This document shows, in pieces, positions 24,601 through 33,392 of a stretch of DNA of 58,963 nt. Position 1 is the first letter of the stretch. Each line of letters begins with the position of its first letter. Origin of the DNA: Candidatus Latescibacterota bacterium. Lineage in GTDB: Bacteria; Latescibacterota; UBA2968. The position numbers and the translations under genes are program-made. Below the pieces are notes generated by a model. The model was not told where the DNA came from, made no database searches, and saw only the letters and a list, made by a program, of their open reading frames with translations. The stretch spans positions 1-58,963 of the forward strand of contig JAJEDY010000072.1 of the NCBI GenBank assembly GCA_022821275.1. Direction: 5' to 3'.

Positions 24601-26872
24601 CGGCGTCGATCAATGTCTCGGCGATTCTGAGTAGCCTGCGGCGGTAGTCGTCGGTCATGGACGCCTTCGCCAACCGACTGCGTGCTTCTTCCACCGAATC
24701 CACCCGAAGAGATGAAGGAAATACCTGCACCCGGTTCTCATCTCTGGTCAATAGTATTGCCTCCTCGAGCCAGGATATGGCGGTTCGCACGCGGGTATCG
24801 TCGGTGGTTGAGTCCCTCTCAAATACCTTTTCGTCGTCCTCGCTGAGGATTTCGCCTGCAGTGGCCACGACCTCGCCGTCCAGACGTTTTTTTCGGTCCA
24901 GGTTGCGCAGCGCTCTCAGGACGCCGTGTATCTCTCGCCGGGTGAGCCGCGAACGCGCCGACAAGCCGAACTGTCTCTCCACATCATCCGTCGCATAGAG
25001 TAGTACGCAGCGTGCCATCTGCCGGTCTCGTCCGGCGCGACCTGCCTCCTGCAGGTAGTTCTCCAGCGATCCGGGTATGTCGGCATGGATCACCAGCCGT
25101 ACATCCGGTTTGTCGATACCCATGCCGAAGGCATTGGTGGCTGCGATCACGCGCAGTTCGCCGTTGATGAAGCACTGTTGCACATTCTTCTTGGTCTCGG
25201 GCGGAAGCCCGGCGTGGAAGTAGTCTGCCGCGATCTCCTTGTCCTGTAAGAACTCCGCCACTTCTTCGGTCTGGCGGCGTGTAGCACAATAGACGATGGC
25301 ACCTCCGGGCAGGTCCGGCGGTAAGTCATCCATTAGAATCTGGTGGATGTGCGAGAACTTCTCTCCCCCGGTTATTGGCACCACTATAAACTCCAGATTG
25401 GTGCGACGAGAACCGCCATCAAAAACCTTCAGCCTTACACCGAGTTCGTCCCGGAAATGTTGCTTGATGTCCGCCACCACGTCGGGCTTGGCGGTCGCTG
25501 TCAGACACAGTACCGGTGGTGTCGGTCCCTGTCCCGTCTTTTCGCGGATGCAGCGTCCCACGTAGCGATAATCGGGGCGGAAGTCGTGTCCCCACTTCGA
25601 GAGACAGTGGGCTTCGTCCAGTACCCAGGCACCGATCTCACGTTGATCGAGTACACGGCGCACGGCGGTACTGCGGAGTTGTTCCGGCGAGATGATGAGG
25701 ATGCCCACGTCCCCGAGCCGAACCCGGTCAAGCGCATCGGCTCGCTCGGGCATGGACAGCAACCCGTTGATAGCCACGCACGAGCCAATTCCATGAGCCT
25801 CCAGCCCTGCTACTTGATCCGCCATGAGCGCGACCAGAGGCGAAATCACCACTGTGAGAGCACCGGTTTTGTCGTAGCGGGATAAAGCCGGGATCTGGTA
25901 ACAGAGCGACTTGCCTGTGCCAGTGGGCAGAATGCCCAGCACATGCTCTCCGGCCATTGCGGCCTCGACGATGGTCTGCTGCATGGGGTGGCCCTGATCG
26001 TCCTTCGGTTCCGGGCGAAAATCGTCAAATCCAAACCAGCGTTTAAGCTCTTTGCGCGGATCGTGTCTCTCCTGGCACCAATCGCAGTTCGACTCGTCAC
26101 AGGGCATATCCCGTAGTTGCCGGACCAGTTTACTGGTTTCTGGAAACTGATGTCGTACCCATGGTGGCATCACGGAATTACCACCGGAAACTGATAGCCA
26201 GGCCAGCGCGTAAGCCAGTGACCAACCGCTTTGGGTGGTATTTTTGAGAATATCCTGACCGTGATTCTGACAGGCGATGCCCGCAAGTCGCTCGCGAATT
26301 GCAGCGTTGGCTGCTGCTTCGGTTGGCTGAGGTGAGTACCTTATGGCAGCGAATACGGCATCGAACCCCGCGCTGTCAGGTCCTGTCCCGGTCAGCCAAT
26401 GCCACGCGGCGAGCAAGCTAAGAGGCGTGTCGCGTAATGCGGTTTGCTGACGGTTGAAGACTTCCAGCGCGAGCCGGGCATCGAGTTCCGGGTCGTTCAA
26501 TCGCCCGCGTTTGAGCTGTCCGTCCTGATAGTGTTTGACGAGGTGGTGATAGGGATTGCGGGGAAAGGCGAGGGGGTTGAGCCACAATGTATCGATCGCC
26601 GGCAGGTTCAGCATTCGTAGATTGGGTTTTGCGGCTTTAAGATGTGGTAGATCGAAATTGATCAGGTTGTGACCGAGCAGGAAGTCTGCGCCATCAGCGA
26701 AGTCGTCGAGTTTTGCCAACGCCGCCGTCAGGTCGCCGCCGCGAAAGACCAGTGGTTGGTCAACGTCCGTACGCACCGCGGCGAATGCGCGGATGCGGTG
26801 ATCTTTTTTGCCGACTTCGAGGTCCAGAGAGAGAAAGTGGGGAGATATACTTGGGACCATAGCGATGTCCAC
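21695..26872 (-). CDS. Exonuclease-RecQ-UvrD fusion helicase
   Basis: A 1725-residue three-part protein. Residues 1-200 form a DnaQ-like 3'-5' exonuclease: DLE at 17-19, GHNLINFD at 67-74 and a late Asp near 131. Residues about 260-680 form a RecQ core: a Cys-rich site (CDESNCDWC), Walker A LPTGTGKS near 313, LDEAHCLSKW, and QEAGRAGRD. Residues about 1090-1640 form an SF1A UvrD/Rep helicase: AGPGSGKT near 1105, VDEYQDI, DDQNIYAFNGA, LLTAHRAKGLEF and VAMTRAR. GTG 26872 or ATG 26860 could start it; no clear ribosome site. It probably processes DNA ends or blocked forks; a defence role is possible because TA genes flank it. Confidence 0.93.
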   Translation of the reverse strand: MDIAMVPSISPHFLSLDLEVGKKDHRIRAFAAVRTDVDQPLVFRGGDLTAALAKLDDFADGADFLLGHNLINFDLPHLKAAKPNLRMLNLPAIDTLWLNPLAFPRNPYHHLVKHYQDGQLKRGRLNDPELDARLALEVFNRQQTALRDTPLSLLAAWHWLTGTGPDSAGFDAVFAAIRYSPQPTEAAANAAIRERLAGIACQNHGQDILKNTTQSGWSLAYALAWLSVSGGNSVMPPWVRHQFPETSKLVRQLRDMPCDESNCDWCQERHDPRKELKRWFGFDDFRPEPKDDQGHPMQQTIVEAAMAGEHVLGILPTGTGKSLCYQIPALSRYDKTGALTVVISPLVALMADQVAGLEAHGIGSCVAINGLLSMPERADALDRVRLGDVGILIISPEQLRSTAVRRVLDQREIGAWVLDEAHCLSKWGHDFRPDYRYVGRCIREKTGQGPTPPVLCLTATAKPDVVADIKQHFRDELGVRLKVFDGGSRRTNLEFIVVPITGGEKFSHIHQILMDDLPPDLPGGAIVYCATRRQTEEVAEFLQDKEIAADYFHAGLPPETKKNVQQCFINGELRVIAATNAFGMGIDKPDVRLVIHADIPGSLENYLQEAGRAGRDRQMARCVLLYATDDVERQFGLSARSRLTRREIHGVLRALRNLDRKKRLDGEVVATAGEILSEDDEKVFERDSTTDDTRVRTAISWLEEAILLTRDENRVQVFPSSLRVDSVEEARSRLAKASMTDDYRRRLLRIAETLIDADPDEGISTDELMGVSGLSAEGVRSALYDLERLGIASNDTVLTAFVHAGVVRNSRKRFDEAAELETALIAQMREAAPDMGKEDTSILHLRVAAQTLRDEGVTDPLPERLWRILRSIAGDGRGEGGDAGSLGVRRRDAETVRVTLRREWSDLEELASRRREGAKRLLDHLLSCLPPGSRGVDLLAETTLGKLLKAITSDLFLKSRNPEKLLHHALLWLHDQEVIRLNKGLAVFRPAMTIRLEEERRGFATADFAPLDFHYKGQVLQIHVMVEFAQRGLNNMADALRLAIDYFSLKQEDFLRRWLPDRDKEIARETTPESWRAIVESLKNPIQQRIVADDREQTNVLVLAGPGSGKTRVLVHRIAYLVRARRENPRGILALAYNRHATVEIRRRLIDLIGDDVRGITVLTCHALAMRLVGVSFQERERRLLDEEAFREVLRQATALLRGEGLEPEEADDQRERLLAGFRWILVDEYQDIGADQYELISALAGRTLQDEDRKLTLFAVGDDDQNIYAFNGASVEFIRRFEADYGPKPTYLIDNYRSTGHIITAANALINPARQRMKTGHPIRIDRARTKNPLGGDWDALDPISRGRVQILSAWRDPISQAQVAMTELQRLARLSPNWDWSTCAVIAREWKYLDPVQAFCEVHRIPVQMGNEEIPSFWYLRETREFVEWLRGRDTRLVEGADLTDWVDTRPPGPWIELLRQALDEHTLETGGAEVPVDHFIEWLAEWGRDVRRRQRGLLLLTAHRAKGLEFDHIAVLDGGWDKVNKGEDPDAPRRLYYVAMTRARQTLALVRFQGSRPARGTRPGFVMESEPLVYGRLHSLPYAFPNNGSVLHRTSGDSQPGNLELARQYRRPSLREVNLGFAGRHYIRHPVHRAIAALSPGDPIETRIAKNGSWELLNQAGMVVGRLAQAFEPPPGMRCKSATVFAVVDWSREASEPQYRDHAKCDAWEVVVPELVFEPERK

Positions 26873-26911
26873 ATTATTGAAAGACCAATAAGCGGCTCAA
26901 AAAATGCGACT

Positions 26912-28030
26912 TCACTTCTGTGTCGCCATGACGCATTCTGCCAGTTTGGGAATGCCTTCTCGAATTTGTGCGAGTGTTGCGTAGCCAAATGCGAGGCGCA
27001 GGTAGGGTACATCGTCGTGGTGTACGTGAAATGCCTTGCCGGTGGCGTAGTCGATCCCGTGGGATTCGGCTATTTGTTCGCATTTGATCACATCGGTGGC
27101 ATCGGGCAATTTGACCCAGATGAATAACCCGCCTTTGGGACGGCTGAACCATTCAAAAGCGTCGGGAGATTGTCCCAGCATTTCAAACATCAAATCGCGT
27201 TTTTCTTTTACGATTGCGTTGATGTTGTTGACATGGGTCCACAGGTGCTCGCGGAAGTATTCGTACACAATGGCTGCGGCGAGCGTACTCGTGCCGCCAT
27301 CTCGACGAATTTGCAAAATTTTGCCCAGGAGGGGTTGTTTGGTGAAGAAGCATCCCAGGCGCACACCTGGGCCCAGAATTTTGGAGAGGGATTCAATATG
27401 TATTACAGGTACTTCCGCTGGGAAGGTGTACAGTGAAGGTACGTAATAATCGTCTTCATATACCGTATCGGCATAGCAGTGATCTTCGACGACAGGGATC
27501 TCGTACTGCGCGGCAATTTGCAACAGTTCTTTTCGCCGTTCGAGTGGCATGATCGCACCCGTGGGATTTTGGAATGTTGCGAGTACATAAATGAATTTGG
27601 GGAGTTTCCCATTATTGGCCCGTTTTTTTAGTTCGTCGGACAGCGCGTCCATCCGCATGCCATATTCATCCACGGGAATGCCCACCAGTTCTGCACCTTC
27701 TTTGTTATACGCGCCAATTGTGCCGGAATAGCAAAATTCTTCCATGACGACGCCATCGCCGGGTTGGTCGATAAACATCTGCGCCATCAAGGTCACAGGC
27801 TGCATTGAGCCATTGGTCAATGCGATTTCTTCTACGGGAGGGGCGATTCCTTCGCGTTGTCGCAAGCGGTCAGCCAGGACCTGTCGCATCGGTTGATATC
27901 CCAATGTGCCGGGATAAAGTGCCAGTTCATTGCCCATTTCGGGCAAGATACGCATGGCGGCTTCGGCCAATTCCCGCTTGGGAAACGATGCCGGGTCGGG
28001 ACGCCCGCTGCCAAAGGGATAATTTTCCAT
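26912..28030 (-). CDS. PLP-dependent class I/II aminotransferase
   Basis: A 372-residue fold-type I enzyme close to 2-aminoadipate aminotransferase and the MocR-linked group. It has the substrate loop YPGTLGYQPMR, the FQNPTGA motif (about residue 153), VEDHCYAD with the PLP-ring Asp, and the Schiff-base Lys in ESLSKILGPGVRLG (about residue 214). It transfers amino groups to 2-oxoglutarate in the cytoplasm; the exact amino acid is not clear. No HTH domain is fused. GGAG lies before ATG 28030. Confidence 0.9.
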   Translation of the reverse strand: MENYPFGSGRPDPASFPKRELAEAAMRILPEMGNELALYPGTLGYQPMRQVLADRLRQREGIAPPVEEIALTNGSMQPVTLMAQMFIDQPGDGVVMEEFCYSGTIGAYNKEGAELVGIPVDEYGMRMDALSDELKKRANNGKLPKFIYVLATFQNPTGAIMPLERRKELLQIAAQYEIPVVEDHCYADTVYEDDYYVPSLYTFPAEVPVIHIESLSKILGPGVRLGCFFTKQPLLGKILQIRRDGGTSTLAAAIVYEYFREHLWTHVNNINAIVKEKRDLMFEMLGQSPDAFEWFSRPKGGLFIWVKLPDATDVIKCEQIAESHGIDYATGKAFHVHHDDVPYLRLAFGYATLAQIREGIPKLAECVMATQK

Positions 28031-28060
28031 GTGATTGTTCTCCTGAGTTAGCTGGCCGCT

Positions 28061-29647
28061 CTAATACCCTTTTTCTCGCGCCTTCATGCGCGGATCGTAC
28101 ATGGCCAGCAATCCGTCTTCAACGATCTCAATCATTCGAACACTGGCGGCAGCCGCGCCCTTTTTGTTAATTTTGTATCCGACTGAATCCAGATAATCTG
28201 GCGCGGCCTCGCCGAACTCGTCTTCTATGCTTACCCATTCATTGCCTTCTGAGTGTACCCGAGGAGCTGCAATTGACCATTCGGGATCTTCGTCGAGTAC
28301 CAGCCTTCGCGCTAAAACCTGAAAGACAGACGATGGAATGCGCGTGCCTCCAGATGCGCCCACAGTCAGGACGGGTTCGCCATCTTGCAAAACAATGGTT
28401 GGGGCCATGTTCATAATGGGGGCTTTGCCGGGGGCAATTGAATTTTTTAAGCCCGAACCGGGGTCAAACCGCGACATGCCCGCATTCATCAACAAGCCCA
28501 TACGGGGAATTGTTACCAAAGAGCCATAGCCCGGTCCATGCGTGAGGGTCAGGGCGACCATATTGCTTTGCGCGTCTATTGTGCAAATATGCGTCGTGCC
28601 ACCCGTATAAAACGGTCGCAACAGCGATTGTCCGCGTTTTCCTTCGGCAACATAGGTGGCAATTTCTTTGGCATTTGCACCGATATTGATCTCCGACATC
28701 AGCATGTCTGTATCTACCGGCATTTGCTTTGGATCGCCAAAATGCCGGTATCGGTCCATCCAGGCTGCGCGAATAATTTCGACCATGCCATGGGCTAATC
28801 GGGCGGAATCTCGCGCGTAGAGATCTAATTCGGCTTCGTCGGCTATGGCACACATTTGTGCCAGGCTCAATCCGGCACTGCAAAGGGGCGAGCTGTACAC
28901 ATCGTATTCCATACAAGCTGTTTGTACAGGGTCAACGATCTGAGCTTCGTAATTTGCCATATCATCTCGCGATAAAATCCCACCGTTATCCCGAATGTGT
29001 TTGACAATGCGCTCTGCGATGCGTCCCTCATAAAATTCACGTACGCCTTTTTCTGCAACCTGACTGAGCATTCTGCCCAAATAAGGGTTTTGTGCACGGT
29101 CTCCGCTTTTGGGCACTTCACCACTGATCATCAATAAGCGGGTTGTCTCTGGAAATTCGCGAATGCGCGCTTCGCTTCGAGCAACGCCCGTAGCGTAGTT
29201 TGCAGATACCCGAAACCCGCGTTCACATGCGCGAATAGCAGGTGTGAGTACTTCGGATAGTGGCATTTTGCCGAATTTTTCCAGAGCCAGACCAAGACCT
29301 GCCATTACGCCGGGTACGGAGATGGCCTTATAACCGATTGCATTGGCATAACCGCTGACAGCAGAACCAAATCGCCCATCGGAGCGCGTTACGCGAAACA
29401 TCCGGTCCTGGGCTTCTTGGGGGGCGACGGTGTTAAAGTCGATGCAGACAACTTCGCCGCCAATATAGGCGGTCATCGCGCCGCCATAACCGCCAATGCC
29501 GCACGATTTAGGTGCCAAAACACAGGCGAGGAATGCCGCTGTTACAGCGGCATCGACTGCGTTGCCACCCTTTCTCAATATGCTTACAGCCGCAGAATCG
29601 GATTCGGGTTGTCCTACCACTGCGCCGTATTCAAACATTGCTGCCAC
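28061..29647 (-). CDS. Gamma-glutamyltransferase-family protein, no signal peptide
   Basis: A 528-residue Ntn-hydrolase. The autoprocessing Thr is in GGTTHICTIDAQSN (about residue 349), which would create large and small subunits. Family motifs GIGGYGGAM near the N-terminus and GASGGTRIP in the small subunit are present. The start is taken as GTG 29647 (nine bases after GGGAG) or ATG 29638; the longer frame overlaps the neighbouring dehydrogenase gene and is rejected. Unlike E. coli Ggt there is no export signal, so it may act in the cytoplasm on gamma-glutamyl or related amide bonds. Confidence 0.88.
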   Translation of the reverse strand: MAAMFEYGAVVGQPESDSAAVSILRKGGNAVDAAVTAAFLACVLAPKSCGIGGYGGAMTAYIGGEVVCIDFNTVAPQEAQDRMFRVTRSDGRFGSAVSGYANAIGYKAISVPGVMAGLGLALEKFGKMPLSEVLTPAIRACERGFRVSANYATGVARSEARIREFPETTRLLMISGEVPKSGDRAQNPYLGRMLSQVAEKGVREFYEGRIAERIVKHIRDNGGILSRDDMANYEAQIVDPVQTACMEYDVYSSPLCSAGLSLAQMCAIADEAELDLYARDSARLAHGMVEIIRAAWMDRYRHFGDPKQMPVDTDMLMSEINIGANAKEIATYVAEGKRGQSLLRPFYTGGTTHICTIDAQSNMVALTLTHGPGYGSLVTIPRMGLLMNAGMSRFDPGSGLKNSIAPGKAPIMNMAPTIVLQDGEPVLTVGASGGTRIPSSVFQVLARRLVLDEDPEWSIAAPRVHSEGNEWVSIEDEFGEAAPDYLDSVGYKINKKGAAAASVRMIEIVEDGLLAMYDPRMKAREKGY

Positions 29648-29690
29648 GAGCGAAAACTCCCTTCTGTGTTTGTCAAAGTTGTCCCGCTGG

Positions 29691-30734
29691 TCAGGTTCGC
29701 AGCGAATTGTAATCGATAACCACTTTAATGGCCCCACCGAGGCGATCGGTGAACAGCTCATATCCGTGCTGAATCTCTTCAAAGGGCAATACATGCGTTA
29801 CCAGAGGTGCCATGTCAACACGTCCTTGTGCGATCAGGTCACGGGCAAGAGAAAAGTTGGGTACCACATTGGGACCAACTGTGGAGATCAGGTTGAGATT
29901 TAATCTGAAAAATTCGGGATATGCAAATGGGTAATACGCATCGTCTGGTACGCCAAAGCACAGCAGGGTGCCCATGTGGCGCACGAGTTTCATGCACGAA
30001 TTGAGCGTTTTTGTCTGGTGACCGACTGCTTCGATTACCAGATCCGCCATTTTGCCGTTTGTGATCTCGCGGATGGCTTCCACAGGATCGTCTTTATCGA
30101 CGTTGACGGTATGGGTTGCGTGCATTTTTTTTGCGGTGTGTAAGCGGTAATCCAATTTGTCGAGTCCAATTACGGTTCGCGCGCCCAGATTGGCCAGCAT
30201 GCGCGTGAACATCAGTCCCATAGGGCCTTGTCCGACAATTGCTACATCGCTATTGACGATGTTGCCGAGTTTTTGGCACGCCCATACGACTGTGCCCAGG
30301 GGTTGGGTCATCAGAATTTGCTCGTCGGGTACAACACCTTTGGGCAGTGGAATGGTTCGGCTATCGGGGGCGCAAATATATTCGCACAGTCCCTTTTGTG
30401 CATCGGGTAGTGCAAGGACAAAGTCGCCGGTTTGAAATTGATCAGATGTCGATTCAACGACTGTGCCCAGGCATTCGTGAATCGAGAGGCCGACGCGCAG
30501 GGGATATGGGTCCCCATTGACGTAATCGACAAATGGTGCGCGTTTTGCTTTGCGCGGGTTGAGTCGCGACCTTTCTGCCAGTTCGTTGTGGTCGTAATCC
30601 CATAATGGCACGTCTGAACCGCAAAGACACGCCCGTTCCAGTTGAATTTTTACTTGCCCAGCACCTATGAGTTGTGGTTCGTCTGTTTCGACGACCACGA
30701 TGCGTCTGGGTGCGACGATTTGTGCTGCTTTCAC
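29691..30734 (-). CDS. Zinc-type alcohol dehydrogenase (MDR family)
   Basis: A 347-residue medium-chain dehydrogenase. The catalytic-zinc Cys is in LCGSDVP (about residue 38) and the Rossmann motif is VGQGPMGLMFTRML (about residues 166-179). The structural-zinc lobe with four Cys is absent: the segment ALPDAQKGLCEYI replaces it. The lysine/Asp preference of the nucleotide strand (VIGLDKLDYRLHTA) suggests NAD. It reads toward the gamma-glutamyltransferase and aminotransferase genes and may share their operon. Confidence 0.85.
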   Translation of the reverse strand: MKAAQIVAPRRIVVVETDEPQLIGAGQVKIQLERACLCGSDVPLWDYDHNELAERSRLNPRKAKRAPFVDYVNGDPYPLRVGLSIHECLGTVVESTSDQFQTGDFVLALPDAQKGLCEYICAPDSRTIPLPKGVVPDEQILMTQPLGTVVWACQKLGNIVNSDVAIVGQGPMGLMFTRMLANLGARTVIGLDKLDYRLHTAKKMHATHTVNVDKDDPVEAIREITNGKMADLVIEAVGHQTKTLNSCMKLVRHMGTLLCFGVPDDAYYPFAYPEFFRLNLNLISTVGPNVVPNFSLARDLIAQGRVDMAPLVTHVLPFEEIQHGYELFTDRLGGAIKVVIDYNSLRT

Positions 30735-30837
30735 TTACATTTCCTCAATTTAAATTGTCCCACTATTTTTTAGCGTGCGTAATATAGCTTGTAGGCATTG
30801 AAAAGTCAATTTGCCATTGGGCATATGTTTATAAAAA

Positions 30838-30874
30838 TAAACCCCTTTCCCATTTAATGTGGAAAAGGGGAGTG
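30838..30874 (-). terminator. Terminator after the DUF4258/DUF2283 pair
   Basis: CCCCTTTCC (30842-30850) pairs with GGAAAAGGGG (30861-30870) with one bulged A; read leftward it is followed by a T-rich tail TTTATTTTTAT. Confidence 0.7.
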
Positions 30875-30908
30875 TTTTGCGTCACGGTGATGAACTGCCT
30901 GTTATACC

Positions 30909-31127
30909 TTAACGTGCTAACTTTTTAGGTCGTGTCTCAAATTGAAAATCCATAAGATTGATCGGTTGTTCTCTCTTGGAGAGATACAAAATTTCAAGAC
31001 CTACGACCTGTTCAGATGCATCGTAGTCGATGATGACACCAGGCGCAACCTCCTCTGACTCCTCAACAGGAATATTTACCAGTTGAAGGTGAAGAGCGTC
31101 AGCTTCTTCATCTATTTTTAATTTCAT
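30909..31127 (-). CDS. DUF2283 protein (putative antitoxin)
   Basis: A 72-residue protein of the DUF2283 family: MKLKIDEEADALHLQL at the N-terminus and PGVIIDYDASEQVVGLEILY in the centre. These acidic small proteins are often found next to DUF4258 proteins in a toxin-antitoxin-like layout. It overlaps the DUF4258 gene by 4 bp, and GGAGG lies before its ATG. The role is inferred from the arrangement only. Confidence 0.8.
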   Translation of the reverse strand: MKLKIDEEADALHLQLVNIPVEESEEVAPGVIIDYDASEQVVGLEILYLSKREQPINLMDFQFETRPKKLAR

Positions 31128-31348
31128 AATTTCCTCCTCATCGACGGAAATGTATCTTTTTTTACGATCACACGCAATACTCGACCATCATATTCCTGTA
31201 TTCGCCCTAATCGGTGTTCTAATTCTGGATCATGTTTGTCGGGGGACACGCGCTCGGGATGGTCTAGTACGCTTTCAATCCACTCTGTACGAATATTGGG
31301 ACGCTTACGCAAACTATCACGCGCATGTTCTGTCAGTTCATACGCCAT
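31124..31348 (-). CDS. DUF4258 protein (putative RelE-like toxin)
   Basis: A 74-residue basic protein. It has YELTEHARDSLRKRPNIRTEWIESVLDHPE and a C-terminal VLRVIVKKDTF strand, the DUF4258 pattern, which resembles a minimal RelE/BrnT-type fold. ATG 31348 is chosen; a longer frame would overlap the dehydrogenase gene. No ribosome site is apparent before it. Paired with DUF2283; toxicity is not established. Confidence 0.75.
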   Translation of the reverse strand: MAYELTEHARDSLRKRPNIRTEWIESVLDHPERVSPDKHDPELEHRLGRIQEYDGRVLRVIVKKDTFPSMRRKL

Positions 31349-31364
31349 ATCAATAACTTGTAAT

Positions 31365-32249
31365 CTATTTACTTTTTGATTGCTCGGCAAAAATATCGAT
31401 GACCTGCGCGAGTGATCGGCTTCTATCTCGCGTTTCGGGTGCTTCGTCTGCCAGTGGTGTTTCGCTGACGAGGCGGTACATGTCTGCGGCGCCTTCGTAT
31501 ATTTTTGGCGTGAGCCCCAGATCGCCGAAGGTTTTGGCGATTTCTTCCATTTCGCCTATCCACCGCTTTGCTTTGGTTGGCATTCCCGGCAAGCCCCGCT
31601 CCATGCCTTCCAACCGGTCTTTCTGACTCATTTCCCACTCTGCGATCAATCCATCGTACAGGCCCATGCGCCGCGCGGCGATGAGCAATTCCGTTTGTAG
31701 CGCGGTCGTGCCTTTGGTCTGCGCGGCATAGCACATTTTCAAGCCCGATGCCTGCCCGATTTCATCGCCCACTTTTCGCACGTCCAGCCCGTAATTGTTC
31801 AATTTTTCAAAGCCCGATGTGTCTGGGCCCGAACAGTAAAACCGCGTGCCTCCAGGCTGGCGTGGCGGTCCGCCGATAATACCCGCATCGACAAATACAC
31901 TGCCCGCGTTTTCAATTGTTTTACCAATGCGCACAGTTGTTGCCGGGGCTATTGCGTTGCAGTCGGTATATACAATTTGTTCGTTTGTTTCTTTCAGGGC
32001 GTCAGCCACGCGAGCAGCTACCGATTCTGATGCTGCGGGTACGAGGATACATATTACGAGTGAGGCTTCGCGCACGAGAGCGGAATATGTGGGCACGTCT
32101 TCGATTCCCGCTATTTCTGCGAGTTTGCGCGTGCGCTCACTGCGGCCATTCAGGCAGGTTATTACCCGAGCGCCAGAGGCGATTGCCACTTGTCCAACGA
32201 CATGGCCCATGTCTCCGGGGCTGAGTAGGCCAACTGTAAAAGTTGACAT
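31365..32249 (-). CDS. NAD(P)-dependent dehydrogenase, 6PGDH-like with DUF1932 domain
   Basis: A 294-residue beta-hydroxyacid-dehydrogenase-like protein. The N-terminal Rossmann domain has GLLSPGDMGHVVG (residues 8-20), VPAASE and the VDAGIIGGPPR substrate motif (about residue 120). The C-terminal half (QTKGTTALQTELLIAARRMG) fits DUF1932, fused to 6-phosphogluconate dehydrogenase-like domains. The second-domain Lys typical of the family is seen in the GLKMCYAAQTKG segment. The substrate is unknown. Confidence 0.85.
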   Translation of the reverse strand: MSTFTVGLLSPGDMGHVVGQVAIASGARVITCLNGRSERTRKLAEIAGIEDVPTYSALVREASLVICILVPAASESVAARVADALKETNEQIVYTDCNAIAPATTVRIGKTIENAGSVFVDAGIIGGPPRQPGGTRFYCSGPDTSGFEKLNNYGLDVRKVGDEIGQASGLKMCYAAQTKGTTALQTELLIAARRMGLYDGLIAEWEMSQKDRLEGMERGLPGMPTKAKRWIGEMEEIAKTFGDLGLTPKIYEGAADMYRLVSETPLADEAPETRDRSRSLAQVIDIFAEQSKSK

Positions 32250-32267
32250 TATTTTCTCCTTTCTTAA

Positions 32268-33392
32268 CTAAAATCGATCTGTCCACCACATATACGGATT
32301 GCCTTTGGGAAACAGGATATCCAGCACAGGTAGCAGTTGTCTGGATATTTTTATTTCATCACTACAAGCAATATCTACCACCTGTCGATACCCCATTACC
32401 AGTTGGGTCAACGCCATTTGAGGCATTGACACCTGGGCACGGCCACCAACATCGGCCATGACAATATCCGACCCGGAAATCTCGAGGCCCACGCGCCCAA
32501 TGTCTGTTTCAATGGCAAATTCACCTGTCCAATTCAATTCTGAGTGCGTCCATCGTTTTTGGAATACGGGCAGCAATTTTTTCATCAGACGATTCAGATG
32601 GATAATGCGTCCCATTGCGCTTTGATTAAACGGATATGCGATCAAACACGAACATCCCAAAGGTATGCACAGCGAGATAAATGGATCATCGCAAGGCAGA
32701 TAAAAGAGTACTTCTTCAGTGCCTGCACGTTTTGCTCGTCTTGCGATGGTCTTCCCAACAGAGGCAAGTGCTTCGCGGTCCTTTCCACACACTTCTGTTA
32801 CCACAGTGCGCCCCGCCTGTATGTCGTAAACCGCATATCCACGCACCCGGTCCCGAGCGTCATACACCACCAGAAATTTTCCCGCACGGCGAACCGTATC
32901 TTTGCCCAGACCTGGCATATACCATCTCGGCTTCCAGTTCTTTTGTCGTGCGTCCATGCCTGAGCGCGCGGCATTGTAATTTCTGTACAATCGGCGCATT
33001 GCCTCGTGATCAGCCCTGCGCCCTCTCCGCGCTTTCAAAGGGCCGTTCAGCGACGATAATTGCGATGTTTTTAACCACATAGACTGATTGGCAAATACCA
33101 CGGCATACCCATATCGATGGTAAAAATCGTCAATGCCAAACAAAATGCTCATGTCGCAGTTCTGGCGCTCCATCAGTGCAATCGATTCCCACATGGCCTG
33201 ACTGGCATATCCTTTCTGGCGATGATTGGAATCCGTCCATACACCGGCAATGCCACCCATTTTCACAACAGCAGAATCGATTTGCATGTGTTTTTTTACC
33301 ACACCGAGACCACTGACAGCCTGTTCGCCCAATAACAGACTGATCTGCCACCGGCTTTTGCGGTCTTCAATCGCGGTTCTCAATTCAGCCAT
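32268..33392 (-). CDS. Eis-like GNAT acetyltransferase with SCP2-like C-terminus
   Basis: A 374-residue protein. The first GNAT domain has the acetyl-CoA loop VWTDSNHRQKGYASQAM (about residues 51-67) followed by a conserved FYHRYGYAVVF. A second GNAT-like region lies near residues 120-250, and the last 110 residues resemble an SCP2 fold, the layout of Eis and related enhanced-intracellular-survival proteins. Eis enzymes acetylate amines such as aminoglycosides. It overlaps the TauD-like gene by 8 bp. Confidence 0.8.
   Translation of the reverse strand: MAELRTAIEDRKSRWQISLLLGEQAVSGLGVVKKHMQIDSAVVKMGGIAGVWTDSNHRQKGYASQAMWESIALMERQNCDMSILFGIDDFYHRYGYAVVFANQSMWLKTSQLSSLNGPLKARRGRRADHEAMRRLYRNYNAARSGMDARQKNWKPRWYMPGLGKDTVRRAGKFLVVYDARDRVRGYAVYDIQAGRTVVTEVCGKDREALASVGKTIARRAKRAGTEEVLFYLPCDDPFISLCIPLGCSCLIAYPFNQSAMGRIIHLNRLMKKLLPVFQKRWTHSELNWTGEFAIETDIGRVGLEISGSDIVMADVGGRAQVSMPQMALTQLVMGYRQVVDIACSDEIKISRQLLPVLDILFPKGNPYMWWTDRF

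Noticed and set aside
29648-29794. Longer N-terminus of the gamma-glutamyltransferase
   Set aside because: It overlaps the dehydrogenase gene by 104 bp, has no family similarity, and GTG 29647/ATG 29638 starts exactly at the conserved domain.
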